Counted from the first letter of the stretch, positions 1 to 9,248 are shown. The stretch: 64,000 bases of DNA from Geobacillus genomosp. 3 (GCF_000445995.2 NC_022080.4:1178001-1242000); one strand, 5' to 3'. The notes: a model not told the origin generated them from the sequence alone. Numbers and translations: made by a program.

Positions 1-594
1 ACGAACGCGATCATCCGTTCCGTGCTGTCCGATGAGGGCTTCAAGTCCGATCCGGTCAAGGAGAGTGCCTCGCTCCAATCGGAGTTTTTGGAAGCCATTA
101 CGTATCACTCGACGGTGCATTATGGCATTTTGATCGCCATTGCTGCTGCGTTTGTCATGTGGTTTTTGCTTGAAAGAACGACGAAAGGATTTGAGCTGCG
201 GGCGGTCGGATTCAACCAGCATGCTTCACAGTACGCTGGCATGAACGTGCGCGCCAACATTATTTTAGCCATGGTCATCTCCGGAGCGTTTGCGGGCGTG
301 GCCGGGGCGATGGAAGGGCTCGGCACGTTCGGCAATATTTCGACGAAAGCCGGGTTTACCGGCCTTGGATTTGACGGCATCGCCGTCGCTTTAATCGGCG
401 GCAACAACGCGTTTGGCATTTTGCTTTCCGCCTTGCTGTTTGGCGCCTTGAAAGTCGGGGCGCTGGAGATGCCGTCAGGCGCCGGCGTACCAACCGAACT
501 CGTCGATATTATTATCGCGCTCATTATTTTCTTTGTCGCATCGAGCTATATGATCCGTTGGCTGTTATCTCGTTGGCAAAAGGGGGCGGAGTAA
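1..594 (+). CDS. nupP: Nucleoside ABC transporter permease, 3' part (NupP/YufP-like)
   Basis: The reading frame is open from the first base of the window and stops at 592-594, so only the C-terminal 197 residues are present. It is an inner-membrane permease of the BMP-type (basic membrane protein) nucleoside importers. Visible parts are a hydrophobic segment near base 125, the conserved cytoplasmic loop TTKGFELRAVGFN that contacts the ATPase, and glycine-rich membrane segments GAFAGVAGAMEGLG and GFDGIAVALIGG. The next gene, a second permease, begins directly after the stop codon, as in the B. subtilis yufNOPQ (nupNOPQ) operon. The lipoprotein and ATPase genes are expected upstream of the window. 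Confidence 0.88.
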   Translation, partial: TNAIIRSVLSDEGFKSDPVKESASLQSEFLEAITYHSTVHYGILIAIAAAFVMWFLLERTTKGFELRAVGFNQHASQYAGMNVRANIILAMVISGAFAGVAGAMEGLGTFGNISTKAGFTGLGFDGIAVALIGGNNAFGILLSALLFGALKVGALEMPSGAGVPTELVDIIIALIIFFVASSYMIRWLLSRWQKGAE

Positions 595-1554
595 GTGAGC
601 GTATATGACGTGTTGCAAACGATTATTCCAACAGCGATTTTCTTTGCTGCTCCCCTTATTTTCACCGCGCTTGGCGGCGTGTTTAGCGAACGGTCCGGCG
701 TTGTCAATATCGGGCTCGAAGGGCTGATGATCATCGGTGCGTTTGTCGGCATTGTCTTTAATCTAACGTTTGCCGACCGGCTCGGTTCATTGACGCCATG
801 GCTCGCCTTGGCAGCAGCCATCGTGGTCGGCGCATTGTTTTCTTTGTTGCATGCCGTCGCTTCGGTCACGTTTCGCGCCGACCAAGTCGTCAGCGGAGTG
901 GCGATCAACTTTTTGGCGCTTGGCTTGTCACTGTTTTTAGTGAAAAAAATGTACGGCAAAGGACAAACTGATCAAATTCAAGTCGGATTTGACAAAATTG
1001 ATGTACCGATATTAAGTGATATTCCGGTCATTGGTCCGCTGCTGTTTTCCAACGCATATGCGCCGTCGTATATCGCTGTTTTGCTGGCGTTTCTGTCTTG
1101 GTACATCATTTACAAAACCCCGTTTGGCCTCCGGCTGCGCGCCGTCGGCGAGCACCCGATGGCGGCTGATACGATGGGGATTAACGTTACGCAAATGCGC
1201 TATATTGCCGTGATGATCAGCGGGGCGCTCGGCGGGCTGGGCGGTGCGGTGTATGCGACGATCATCTCCCGCGATTTCAGCCATGCCACCATTTCCGGGC
1301 ACGGGTTTATGGCGCTTGCGGCCATGATTTTTGGCAAATGGCATCCGATCGGCGCGCTGGGGGCGGCGCTGTTTTTTGGGTTGGCACAAAGTTTAAGCAT
1401 CGTCGGACAAACGATTCCATTTTTGCAAAACGTTCCGACCGTCTACTTGCTTATTGCCCCTTATGTGCTCACGATTTTAGCGCTCGCCGGCTTCATTGGC
1501 CGCGCCGAAGCGCCGAAAGCGGCCGGCACGCCATATGTGAAAGGAAAACGGTAA
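595..1554 (+). CDS. nupQ: Nucleoside ABC transporter permease (NupQ/YufQ-like)
   Basis: A 319-residue multi-spanning permease that starts with GTG immediately after the stop of the preceding permease; AAGGGGGCGG lies just upstream. The N-terminal part shows the family pattern FSERSGVVNIGLEGLM, followed by about eight hydrophobic segments and the cytoplasmic loop KTPFGLRLRAVGEHP. It pairs with the upstream permease to form the channel of a BMP-family nucleoside importer (guanosine-type in B. subtilis NupNOPQ). A terminator follows, so this is the last gene of that operon. The exact substrate is inferred from the homologues only. Confidence 0.88.
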   Translation: MSVYDVLQTIIPTAIFFAAPLIFTALGGVFSERSGVVNIGLEGLMIIGAFVGIVFNLTFADRLGSLTPWLALAAAIVVGALFSLLHAVASVTFRADQVVSGVAINFLALGLSLFLVKKMYGKGQTDQIQVGFDKIDVPILSDIPVIGPLLFSNAYAPSYIAVLLAFLSWYIIYKTPFGLRLRAVGEHPMAADTMGINVTQMRYIAVMISGALGGLGGAVYATIISRDFSHATISGHGFMALAAMIFGKWHPIGALGAALFFGLAQSLSIVGQTIPFLQNVPTVYLLIAPYVLTILALAGFIGRAEAPKAAGTPYVKGKR

Positions 1555-1556
1555 GA

Positions 1557-1596
1557 AAACGGGCTGTCCGTAAATAAACGGGCAGCCGTTTTTTTG
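1557..1596 (+). terminator. Rho-independent terminator after the nucleoside importer
   Basis: An imperfect GC-rich stem (AACGGGCTGTCCG against CGGGCAGCCGTT) is followed by seven T residues. It ends the permease operon. Confidence 0.8.
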
Positions 1597-1627
1597 TTGT
1601 TCCGGCCGGGAAGCGGGGTGGATTTAT

Positions 1628-1657
1628 TTGCATTTTCCGCTTGGCAAAAGGTATATT
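1628..1657 (+). promoter_or_regulatory. Candidate sigma-A promoter for ymfF-ymfH
   Basis: TTGCAT (1628-1633) and TATATT (1652-1657) are 18 bp apart, about 60 bp before the ymfF start. It is placed between the upstream terminator and the gene; assignment is from the sequence pattern only. Confidence 0.45.
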
Positions 1658-1719
1658 GTTGATAAGACATCTCACAATAAGCATACCGTCCACTTTCTGA
1701 AGGAAAAGGAGGAGTTTGA

Positions 1720-3018
1720 TTGGTCGATGAAAAAGTGACAGCGGTTGGACCGGTTCGTGTCCATACGATTTCGACTGATAAGTACAAAACGAATACGCTC
1801 GTTTGGAAAATGAAAGCGCCGCTTGCCAAGGAGACGGTGACGCTGCGCGCGCTGCTTCCGTACGTCTTGCAAAGCGGCACGGCTGATTACCCGAGCGTCA
1901 AGGCGCTGCGCACCTACCTGGATGAGCTGTACGGGGCGACGCTGAACGTCGATTTAACTAAAAGAGGCGAAGACCATATTATGACGATCCGCATTGATGT
2001 GGCGAATGAACGGTTTTTGCCGGAGCAAACGCCGCTTCTAGAGAAAGCGCTTCAACTGCTCGCCGATCTCTTGCTCCGCCCGGTGCTCGAGGGCGGCCGG
2101 TTTGTTGAGGACATCGTCGCCCGGGAAAAACGGGCGCTAAGCCAGCGCATTCAAGCGGTATATGATGATAAAATGCGCTATGCGAGCATGCGCCTCGTTC
2201 AAGAAATGTGCAAAGGTGAACCGTACGCCCTCTCGCCAAACGGTGAGCTCGAGGATGTTGACACCATTACAGCGGAGCGGCTGTACCGGTATTACGAGCA
2301 GGCGTTGGCTGAAGATGAGCTTGATTTGTATGTCATCGGCGACGTCGATGAGGAAGCGGTGCTCGCCGCTGTCAAGCAACGTTTCTCCTTACCGGACCGC
2401 CTGCAGCCGGCGCGGGCGCCGCTTGCTTCCGCCAAAGCGCGGGGGGAAGTGAACGAAGTCATCGAGCGGCAAGACGTAAAACAAGGAAAATTAAACGTCG
2501 GCTATCGGACTAACGTGACGTACGAAGATGACGATTATTACGCCTTGCAGCTGTTTAACGGCATTTTCGGCGGTTTTTCCCATTCCAAGTTGTTCATCAA
2601 CGTTCGCGAGAAAGCGAGCCTCGCCTATTATGCCGCCTCGAGGCTTGAAAGCCATAAAGGGCTGCTCATGGTCATGTCCGGCATTGAGCCGGCCAATTAC
2701 GAGAAGGCGCGCCGCATCATTGACGAACAAATGCAGGCGATGAAAAACGGTGATTTTACGGATGAAGAAATGGCACAAACGAAAGCGGTCATCCGCAACC
2801 AGTTGCTTGAGACGCTCGATACGCCGCGCGGGCTTGTCGAAGTGCTGTACCATAACGTCGTCTCAACGCGGAAACGCCCGCTGAACGAATGGCTTGCCGG
2901 CACGGACAGTGTGACGCGCGAGGATGTCGTGCGCGTCGCCGAAAAGGTGGTGCTCGATACGGTGTACTTTTTGACCGGAATGGAGGGGGCGACGGAAGAT
3001 GGAAAAGCGGGTGTATGA
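1720..3018 (+). CDS. ymfF: M16-family peptidase-like protein YmfF, catalytic motif absent
   Basis: A 432-residue M16 (pitrilysin/insulinase) family protein. The TTG start at 1720 follows a strong AAGGAGGA site. The usual zinc motif HxxEH should appear in the first 80 residues, but the matching segment reads LPYVLQSGTADYPS, so this member probably does not cleave peptides itself. The fold is supported by conserved later segments such as GGFSHSKLFINVREKASLAYY. It overlaps by 20 bases the next gene, which does carry HFLEH. Such pairs in other bacteria act as an active plus an inactive subunit (inference here). It could serve in peptide processing or quality control; the substrate is unknown. Confidence 0.85.
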   Translation: MVDEKVTAVGPVRVHTISTDKYKTNTLVWKMKAPLAKETVTLRALLPYVLQSGTADYPSVKALRTYLDELYGATLNVDLTKRGEDHIMTIRIDVANERFLPEQTPLLEKALQLLADLLLRPVLEGGRFVEDIVAREKRALSQRIQAVYDDKMRYASMRLVQEMCKGEPYALSPNGELEDVDTITAERLYRYYEQALAEDELDLYVIGDVDEEAVLAAVKQRFSLPDRLQPARAPLASAKARGEVNEVIERQDVKQGKLNVGYRTNVTYEDDDYYALQLFNGIFGGFSHSKLFINVREKASLAYYAASRLESHKGLLMVMSGIEPANYEKARRIIDEQMQAMKNGDFTDEEMAQTKAVIRNQLLETLDTPRGLVEVLYHNVVSTRKRPLNEWLAGTDSVTREDVVRVAEKVVLDTVYFLTGMEGATEDGKAGV

Positions 3019-4288
3019 AACGCTGCAAGAAGCGCTGTTTTATGAAAAAATGGACAACGGCCTTGATGTTTACATCTTGCCGAAAAAAGGGTTTCATAAA
3101 ACGTATGCAACGTTTACGACGAACTACGGTTCCGTCGACAACCAGTTCGTCCCGCTCGGAAAAACGGAAATGAAACGCGTCCCGGATGGCATCGCCCATT
3201 TTTTGGAACATAAGTTGTTTGAAAAAGAGGACGGTGACGTGTTTCAGCAGTTCAGCAAACAAGGCGCTTCGGCGAACGCCTTTACGACGTTTACCCGCAC
3301 CGCCTATTTGTTTTCAAGCACCGACAACATTGAGAAAAACTTAGAAACGTTAATGGACTTTGTGCAGACGCCGTATTTTTCCGACAAGACAGTCGAAAAA
3401 GAAAAAGGCATCATCGGTCAAGAAATCCGCATGTACGACGACAATCCGGACTGGCGTGTTTACTTTGGCGCCATCGAAAGCATGTACCATAACCATCCGG
3501 TTAAAATCGACATCGCCGGCACGGTTGAATCGATCGCCGAAATTACAAAAGAGCTGCTGTATGAATGTTACGAAACGTTTTATCATCCGGGCAACATGCT
3601 GTTGTTTGTCGTCGGTCCGGTCGACGAGCAAAAAGTGATGCAGCAAATCCGCGATAATCAGGCGAAAAAATCGTTTTCGCGGGCGCCGGAAGTGAAACGG
3701 TTTACGTACGAAGAACCGGGCCATGTCGCAGAAAAGAAAAAAATCATCCCCATGCATGTGCAGACGAATAAATGTTTTGTCGGCATTAAAGCGCCGTCCG
3801 TGCCAAACAGCGGCGAACAAAAACTCCGGCATGAACTCGCGTTTCACGTGCTGCTCGACTACTTGTTTGGCAAAAGCTCGCCGCATTACGAACGGCTGTA
3901 CCGCGAAGGGTTGATTGACGATACGTTTATGTACGATTATACGGAAGAGCGTGAATTTGGCTTTGCCCTTGTCGGCGGCGACACGAGAGATGCGGAGCGG
4001 CTCGCGGCAGAGGTGCAGGAAGTGCTGCGGTCGTTTTCCACCGGACAGGTGCAAAAAGAGGAAATTGAGCGGGTGAAAAAGAAAAAAATCGGCGCCTTTT
4101 TGCGCGCGCTCAATTCGCCGGAGTACATCGCCAACCAGTTTACGCGCTATGCGTTTTATGGTGCGAGCTTATTTGATATTTTGCCGGCGCTCTCGTCGCT
4201 TACACTTGACGATATTGCTGCTGTCGCCGCCTCATGTTTCCGCGACTCGCAAATCGCCGTTTGTGAAGTTGTGCCAAAAGGGCAATGA
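2999..4288 (+). CDS. ymfH: M16-family zinc peptidase YmfH, active subunit
   Basis: A 429-residue M16 metallopeptidase that overlaps the end of ymfF. The inverted zinc motif is clear: IAHFLEHKLFEKEDGDVF near residues 63-80 gives HFLEH, with a downstream glutamate in EKEKGIIGQEIRMYDD (about residue 140). The region HVQTNKCFVGIKAP starts the second half-barrel. Translational overlap with the inactive-like YmfF suggests a 1:1 heterodimer. A compact terminator lies directly behind the stop codon. In B. subtilis the same two genes precede the reductase ymfI. The natural substrate is not known to me. Confidence 0.88.
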   Translation: MEKRVYETLQEALFYEKMDNGLDVYILPKKGFHKTYATFTTNYGSVDNQFVPLGKTEMKRVPDGIAHFLEHKLFEKEDGDVFQQFSKQGASANAFTTFTRTAYLFSSTDNIEKNLETLMDFVQTPYFSDKTVEKEKGIIGQEIRMYDDNPDWRVYFGAIESMYHNHPVKIDIAGTVESIAEITKELLYECYETFYHPGNMLLFVVGPVDEQKVMQQIRDNQAKKSFSRAPEVKRFTYEEPGHVAEKKKIIPMHVQTNKCFVGIKAPSVPNSGEQKLRHELAFHVLLDYLFGKSSPHYERLYREGLIDDTFMYDYTEEREFGFALVGGDTRDAERLAAEVQEVLRSFSTGQVQKEEIERVKKKKIGAFLRALNSPEYIANQFTRYAFYGASLFDILPALSSLTLDDIAAVAASCFRDSQIAVCEVVPKGQ

Positions 4289-4289
4289 T

Positions 4290-4318
4290 GGCATCCTTCA
4301 TGAGAAGGATGCTTTTTT
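4290..4318 (+). terminator. Terminator after ymfH
   Basis: GCATCCTTC (4291-4299), loop ATGA, GAAGGATGC (4304-4312), then six T residues. The hairpin begins two bases after the ymfH stop codon. Confidence 0.88.
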
Positions 4319-4344
4319 GCGGCAAAGGAAGGGGAGAACGTTCA

Positions 4345-5061
4345 ATGAACTACGCGTTAATCACCGGCGCTTCGGGCGGAATCGGGCAGAGCATCGCCCA
4401 AGAACTCGCCAAAGATGGCTACGGGCTCTTTCTTCATTACTACCGACGGCGGGCGCCGGTCGAAGCGCTGCGGGAAGAACTGGCGGATACGCACATCATC
4501 CCGCTCGAAGCCGACTTGTCCGCGCCTGGCGGGGTCGAGGCGCTCCTTTCGCAAATCGACCGCCCGGTGGACGCCATCATTTATAACAGCGGGGCGAGCT
4601 ATTATGGATTGCTGACTGATATGAACGATGAGCTGATCGAGCGGATGGTGCGCCTTCATGTGACAAGTCCGGCGCAGCTCGTGAAAAAACTGCTTCCGCC
4701 GATGATTTCAAAAAAACGGGGCCATATTGTGTTTATTTCATCGATTTGGGGACTTTGCGGCGCCTCATGTGAAGCGGTGTATTCGATGGTGAAAGGCGGG
4801 CAGAATGCGTTCGCCAAAGCGCTGGCCAAAGAGCTCGCCCCAAGCGGCATCCGCGTCAATGCCGTCGCCCCTGGGGCGATCGCTACCGATATGCTCCGGT
4901 CGTTCAGTGCCGAGGAGCTTCAAGCGTTGGCGGATGAAATCCCAGCCGGCCGATTCGGCACCCCCGGCGAAGTGGCCAAAACAGTGGCGTTTCTTTTATC
5001 CGACGCCGCTTCGTACATCACCGGCCAAGTCATTTCTGTCAACGGCGGTTGGCATTGCTAA
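4345..5061 (+). CDS. ymfI: SDR-family 3-oxoacyl-ACP reductase-like protein YmfI
   Basis: A 238-residue short-chain dehydrogenase/reductase. The ATG at 4345 follows GGAAGGGGAG; an earlier in-frame ATG at 4285 lies inside the ymfH stop/terminator and is rejected. The nucleotide-binding pattern TGASGGIG is at residues 7-14, the catalytic serine region is VFISSIWG, and YSMVKGG carries the YxxxK pair. The end ITGQVISVNGGWHC is typical of FabG-like reductases. It probably reduces a 3-oxoacyl or similar carbonyl group with NADPH. It is not linked to other fatty acid synthesis genes, so it may be a FabG paralogue with another substrate. Confidence 0.88.
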   Translation: MNYALITGASGGIGQSIAQELAKDGYGLFLHYYRRRAPVEALREELADTHIIPLEADLSAPGGVEALLSQIDRPVDAIIYNSGASYYGLLTDMNDELIERMVRLHVTSPAQLVKKLLPPMISKKRGHIVFISSIWGLCGASCEAVYSMVKGGQNAFAKALAKELAPSGIRVNAVAPGAIATDMLRSFSAEELQALADEIPAGRFGTPGEVAKTVAFLLSDAASYITGQVISVNGGWHC

Positions 5062-5124
5062 ACGCATATTTTCCGTTCAGACAGGCAAACTAACCTTGAA
5101 ACGTTCATCAAGGAGGGAATGCAC

Positions 5125-5373
5125 ATGTCGGTATTGGATAACTTTGAGCAATGGAAAGGATTTTTGGCGGATCGGCTTCAGCAAGCACAGCAACAAGGAC
5201 TGAGCCAGCAAGTGATCACGGACGTCGCCTATCAAATCGGTGATTATTTGGCGAGAAACGTCGATCCGAAAAACCCGGAGGAACGGGTGTTGGCCGATCT
5301 CTGGAAAGTTGCTGATGAAAAAGAACAGCACGTTCTTGCCAACATGATGGTGAAGCTTGTCCAACAAAAATAA
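5125..5373 (+). CDS. ymfJ: YmfJ, DUF3243 family small protein
   Basis: An 82-residue soluble protein. The ATG at 5125 is 7 bases after AGGAGGG; the ATG at 5119 is only one base from that site and is rejected. The protein is mostly helical, with PKNPEERVLADLWKVADEKE and a C-terminal ANMMVKLVQQ. It matches the short DUF3243 family found next to ymfI and ymfK in B. subtilis (about 85 residues there). No function is known to me. A terminator follows. Confidence 0.85.
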   Translation: MSVLDNFEQWKGFLADRLQQAQQQGLSQQVITDVAYQIGDYLARNVDPKNPEERVLADLWKVADEKEQHVLANMMVKLVQQK

Positions 5374-5380
5374 CAACCGG

Positions 5381-5409
5381 AAGAGAGGGGAATCCCTCTC
5401 TCTTTTTTT
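5381..5409 (+). terminator. Terminator after ymfJ
   Basis: AGAGAGGG and CCCTCTCT form a short stem with loop GAAT, then a run of seven T residues. Confidence 0.85.
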
Positions 5410-5502
5410 CTCCCCCTTTTCAGTTGCTTTTCCATTCGCGATTATAGTAGTATGAACTTAGCATAAAGCGTTCGTGCGGACACCGACAAGGGAGGAGACG
5501 GG

Positions 5503-6294
5503 ATGGGCAAGCAGGAATGGTACTTGGAGTATGAAATTCATGTCAACCGCCCCGGGCTGTTAGGTGACGTCGCATCGCTGCTCGGCATGTTGTCGATCAA
5601 CATCGTGACGATCAACGGCGTCCGGAATTCGCGCCGCGGCATGCTGCTTCTGTGCGATAACAACGAGCAAATTGAGCGGCTGGCGACGATTTTGCGGACG
5701 ATGGACAACATTACAGTGACGAAGCTGCGTCAGCCGAAGCTGCTTGACCGTCTGGCCGTCCGCCATGGCCGCTACATTCAGCGCGATGTTGACGATAAAA
5801 AAACGTTCCGCTTTGTCCGCGACGAACTTGGGCTGCTTGTCGATTTTATGGCGGAGATCTTTAAAGAAAAAGGACATAAGCTTGTCGGCATCCGCGGAAT
5901 GCCGCGCGTCGGCAAGACGGAGTCGATCGTCGCCGCCAGCGTTTGCGCCAATAAGCGGTGGCTGTTTGTATCATCGACGTTGATTAAGCAGACGGTTCGC
6001 ACCCAGCTGATGGAAGATGAATATGGCGAGGATCACATTTTTATCATCGATGGCATCGTCTCGACGCGCCGGGCAAACGAGCAGCACTGGCAGCTCATCC
6101 GCGAACTGATGCGCCTCGAGGCGACGAAAGTGGTGGAACATCCGGACATTTTTGTTCGTCATACAGAATATACACTTGACGATTTTGATTATATAATCGA
6201 ACTGCGCCATGAGCCGGACGAAGATATTTCGTATGAAGCGATCGAGCGCCCGTCTTTGCTGGGCGATGGCGGATTTTCTGAATTTGGGTTTTAA
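5503..6294 (+). CDS. ymfK: YmfK, DUF3388 protein with ACT-like and P-loop-like parts
   Basis: A 263-residue cytoplasmic protein; ATG follows GGGAGGAGACGG. Residues 1-75 look like an ACT-type regulatory fold (VNRPGLLGDVASLLGMLSIN). A glycine/lysine segment GMPRVGKTESIVAAS near residue 130 resembles a nucleotide-binding P-loop. The C-terminus is acidic and aromatic. It corresponds to B. subtilis YmfK, located between ymfJ and ymfM (rodZ). Ligand and role are unknown; a small-molecule sensing or nucleotide-dependent role is only an inference from these two parts. Confidence 0.85.
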   Translation: MGKQEWYLEYEIHVNRPGLLGDVASLLGMLSINIVTINGVRNSRRGMLLLCDNNEQIERLATILRTMDNITVTKLRQPKLLDRLAVRHGRYIQRDVDDKKTFRFVRDELGLLVDFMAEIFKEKGHKLVGIRGMPRVGKTESIVAASVCANKRWLFVSSTLIKQTVRTQLMEDEYGEDHIFIIDGIVSTRRANEQHWQLIRELMRLEATKVVEHPDIFVRHTEYTLDDFDYIIELRHEPDEDISYEAIERPSLLGDGGFSEFGF

Positions 6295-6318
6295 TTAAAA
6301 AATGGAAGGTGTTGGCCG

Positions 6319-7203
6319 TTGACGGAATTAGGAAAACGTTTGCGGGAAGCACGGGAGGAAAAGCAAATTACCTTGGATGAACTTCAGGAGATGACGAAAA
6401 TTCAGAAGCGGTATTTAATCGGCATTGAGGAAGGAAATTATGCTATTATGCCGGGCAACTTTTATGTGCGCGCCTTCATCAGGCAATACGCCGAAGCGGT
6501 CGGCCTTGACCCGGACGAGCTGTTTGAACAATATAAGCAAGACGTTCCGCAATCTTATGAAGATGATCTTCCGCAGCCGCTGTCGCGCGTGAAAACGCGT
6601 CAGCAGCTTTCTGCCGAAGGGACGAAATGGCTCGACTGGCTGCCGAAACTGGCCGTCGCGGCAGTCGTCGTCGGGGCGGCTGTGCTTGTTTGGGTGCTGC
6701 TCCAGCGCGGCACAGCGAGCGAGCCGCCGGCGCGGACAAGCCCGGAGACGGCGGAGGTCGAAAGCTCGAAAAACTCGCCGCTTGAACAGGCGAAGGAAAA
6801 AGAAGAAGCAGCGAAGAAGGCGGAAGAAAAGAAAAAACAACAGGCTGAGCAGCCGACTCCTGAAGACAAACCGGCTGCGCCGGTGACGGCGCTGAACGTG
6901 ACGGAAAAACGCGGCAACACAGCGACGATTGAAGTGAACAACCCTGCTTCATTTTCGATTGAACTCACGTCGAAAGGAACATCGTGGATTGAGGTGTACA
7001 ACACGAAAGGCCATTCCTTTTATGCCGGCAATTTGACAAGCGGGCAAACGAAAACGTTCGACTTGTCAGCGGAAAGTGAAGTGTGGGTGAAAATCGGTCG
7101 CACGCTCGATGTCGACATGAAGGTAAACGGCCAGCCGTTTGCCTATCCGTTTGCCCCGAAAGACGAAGTGTACCAAAAGCTTCGTTTCATCCTAAAAAAA
7201 TAA
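6319..7203 (+). CDS. rodZ: RodZ (YmfM), cell-shape scaffold protein
   Basis: A 294-residue bitopic membrane protein starting with TTG at 6319 after GGAAGG. Residues 1-75 are a Cro/CI-type helix-turn-helix used in RodZ for binding MreB rather than DNA. A single membrane helix lies near residues 110-129 (LAVAAVVVGAAVLVWVLL). A highly charged Lys/Glu coiled segment (about 150-178) leads to an extracytoplasmic beta-domain (DUF4115), about residues 195-290. It links MreB filaments to the wall-elongation machinery. The next gene is pgsA, the same order as in B. subtilis. Confidence 0.9.
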   Translation: MTELGKRLREAREEKQITLDELQEMTKIQKRYLIGIEEGNYAIMPGNFYVRAFIRQYAEAVGLDPDELFEQYKQDVPQSYEDDLPQPLSRVKTRQQLSAEGTKWLDWLPKLAVAAVVVGAAVLVWVLLQRGTASEPPARTSPETAEVESSKNSPLEQAKEKEEAAKKAEEKKKQQAEQPTPEDKPAAPVTALNVTEKRGNTATIEVNNPASFSIELTSKGTSWIEVYNTKGHSFYAGNLTSGQTKTFDLSAESEVWVKIGRTLDVDMKVNGQPFAYPFAPKDEVYQKLRFILKK

Positions 7204-7210
7204 TGGCAAA

Positions 7211-7246
7211 GGGCGGCTTTTTGGGAGAAAAGAAGCCGCTTCTTTG
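7211..7246 (+). terminator. Weak terminator between rodZ and pgsA
   Basis: GCGGCTT (7213-7219) pairs with AAGCCGC (7233-7239) and is followed by TTCTTTG, a poor T-run. Partial read-through into pgsA is likely. Confidence 0.5.
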
Positions 7247-7281
7247 TCCGGATCGATGTTGAACTAGCGGAGGTATTCGTT

Positions 7282-7860
7282 GTGAACTTGCCGAATAAAA
7301 TTACGGTAGCGCGCATTATGCTCATCCCATTTTTCTTAATCGTCATGCTTGTCCCGTTCGGGTGGGGAAGCGTCCGCATCGCCGGGGTGGAGCTTCCGGT
7401 CGCTCATCTCATCGGAACCCTCGTTTTTATTGTCGCTTCAACAACTGACTGGATTGACGGCTACTACGCCCGCAAGTACGGACTCGTCACCAACTTGGGC
7501 AAGTTTTTGGATCCGCTCGCCGATAAGCTGCTTGTATCGGCGGCGCTCATCGTGCTCGTTGAGCTCGGGGCCGCGCCGGCTTGGATGGTGATCGTCATCA
7601 TCAGCCGCGAGTTTGCCGTCACCGGCCTGCGGCTTGTGCTCGCCGGCGAGGGGGAAGTTGTCGCTGCCAACGTGCTTGGAAAAATTAAGACGTGGACGCA
7701 AATTGTGGCGATCTCCGCCCTTTTGCTGCACAACTTTCCGTTTTCACTCATTCCGTTTCCGTTCGCCGATATCGCGCTTTGGGTGGCGGTCATTTTCACG
7801 ATCTGGTCCGGTTGGGATTACTTTGCCAAAAACAAACACGCTTTTTCCCACTCGAAATAG
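7282..7860 (+). CDS. pgsA: CDP-diacylglycerol--glycerol-3-phosphate 3-phosphatidyltransferase
   Basis: A 192-residue integral membrane enzyme making phosphatidylglycerol phosphate, the first committed step to phosphatidylglycerol and cardiolipin. The GTG start follows GCGGAGGT. The CDP-alcohol phosphotransferase signature DG-x2-AR-x8-G-x3-D-x3-D is complete within DGYYARKYGLVTNLG and KFLDPLADK (about residues 57-80). Several hydrophobic helices follow. It is essential in B. subtilis, where it also lies between ymfM and cinA. Confidence 0.95.
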   Translation: MNLPNKITVARIMLIPFFLIVMLVPFGWGSVRIAGVELPVAHLIGTLVFIVASTTDWIDGYYARKYGLVTNLGKFLDPLADKLLVSAALIVLVELGAAPAWMVIVIISREFAVTGLRLVLAGEGEVVAANVLGKIKTWTQIVAISALLLHNFPFSLIPFPFADIALWVAVIFTIWSGWDYFAKNKHAFSHSK

Positions 7861-7887
7861 CCGGCCGAAAAAGGGGGAGAACGTTTG

Positions 7888-9132
7888 GTGAATGCGGAGA
7901 TTATTGCTGTCGGCTCGGAACTGCTGCTCGGACAAATTGCCAATACGAACGCTCAGTTTTTGTCGCAACAGCTCGCCGGCCTTGGCATTAACGTCTATTT
8001 TCATACGGTTGTCGGCGACAATGCCGGCCGTCTCGAACAAGCGGTGAAAACCGCGCAAACGAGAGCGAACCTCATCATTTTCACCGGCGGGCTCGGCCCG
8101 ACGAAAGACGATTTGACGAAAGAAACGATCTCCCGCCTGCTCGGCCGCCGGCTCGTGACCGATGAGGAAGCGCTGCGGGCGATTGAGGCGTTCTTTGCCC
8201 GCACGAACCGGCCGATGACAGAAAACAATAAAAAACAGGCGCTCATCTTGGAAGGGGCGGCCGTGCTGAAAAACGAGCACGGCATGGCGCCAGGGATGGC
8301 GTTGACGGTTGACGGCATTACATACATGTTGCTGCCGGGGCCGCCGAAAGAAATGCAGCCGATGTTTACGAAATACGGCGCCCCCTTTTTGCGCGGCGTT
8401 TTTTCGCTTTCCGGGCGCATCGAATCGCGCGTCCTCCGCTTTTTTGGCATCGGCGAGTCGGCGCTTGAGACGGCGCTCGCCGACTTGATTGACGCCCAGT
8501 CGAATCCGACGATCGCCCCGCTCGCAAACGACGGCGAGGTAACGCTCCGTCTGACGGCAAAACATCAGGATCAAGCGGAAGCCAAGCGGCTGCTCGATGA
8601 GGCGGAAGCCGCCATTTTGACGCGCGTCGGCCGTTATTGTTACGGATATAATGATGAAACGCTGTTTACAAAGACATTGGAACGGTTAAAAGAAAGAGGG
8701 TGGACAATCGCCGCGGCGGAAAGCTTGACCGGAGGCCTGTTCCTTGAGCAGCTGACGGCCGTGCCGGGGGCGTCGGCCGCCGTGAGCGGCGGCGTTGTCT
8801 GCTACACAAACGGCGTAAAAGAACACCTCCTTGGCGTGCCGCGGCCGCTGTTGGAGACGAACGGAGCGGTAAGCGAACCGTGCGCCCGTCTGCTCGCCGA
8901 GAACGTGCGCACGATGTGTGATGCCGATGTCGGCATCAGCTTCACCGGCGTCGCCGGCCCCGATCCGCTCGAAGGCCATCCGCCGGGCACCGTGTATGTC
9001 GGCATCGCCATACGCGGGCGCGACACCACCGTCCACCGCCTCGCATTATCCGGCACACGTGATGCCATCCGCACCCGCACCGCCAAATACGGCTGCTTTT
9101 TCTTGTTGGAGACGCTTGCGGCCGGCCGTTGA
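7888..9132 (+). CDS. cinA: CinA, competence/damage-inducible protein
   Basis: A 414-residue two-domain protein. GTG at 7888 is 7 bases after GGGGGAGA; the TTG one codon earlier is less well spaced. Residues 1-170 form the MoaB/MogA-like fold ([29 protein letters not shown]). The C-terminal domain, about residues 255-410, has the amidohydrolase pattern [10 protein letters not shown] and [19 protein letters not shown] and would deamidate nicotinamide mononucleotide for pyridine nucleotide salvage. It lies directly before recA, as in many Firmicutes, but recA has its own promoter here. Confidence 0.93.
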   Translation: MNAEIIAVGSELLLGQIANTNAQFLSQQLAGLGINVYFHTVVGDNAGRLEQAVKTAQTRANLIIFTGGLGPTKDDLTKETISRLLGRRLVTDEEALRAIEAFFARTNRPMTENNKKQALILEGAAVLKNEHGMAPGMALTVDGITYMLLPGPPKEMQPMFTKYGAPFLRGVFSLSGRIESRVLRFFGIGESALETALADLIDAQSNPTIAPLANDGEVTLRLTAKHQDQAEAKRLLDEAEAAILTRVGRYCYGYNDETLFTKTLERLKERGWTIAAAESLTGGLFLEQLTAVPGASAAVSGGVVCYTNGVKEHLLGVPRPLLETNGAVSEPCARLLAENVRTMCDADVGISFTGVAGPDPLEGHPPGTVYVGIAIRGRDTTVHRLALSGTRDAIRTRTAKYGCFFLLETLAAGR

Positions 9133-9225
9133 CCGGCTGCTCCCCTTCTTGAATCCACCACCGCATCCATCGTTTTTTCCACCGCATTCGCATGGCGATC
9201 GTTGCTAGTTTCTCCATCGAAAAAA

Positions 9226-9239
9226 CGAATAAACGTTCG
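9226..9239 (+). promoter_or_regulatory. LexA (SOS) box upstream of recA
   Basis: CGAATAAACGTTCG matches the Gram-positive SOS consensus CGAACRNRYGTTYG at 13 of 14 positions. It ends 9 bp before the -35 element of the recA promoter, a normal place for LexA control of recA. Confidence 0.85.
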
Positions 9240-9248
9240 ACTTTTTGC

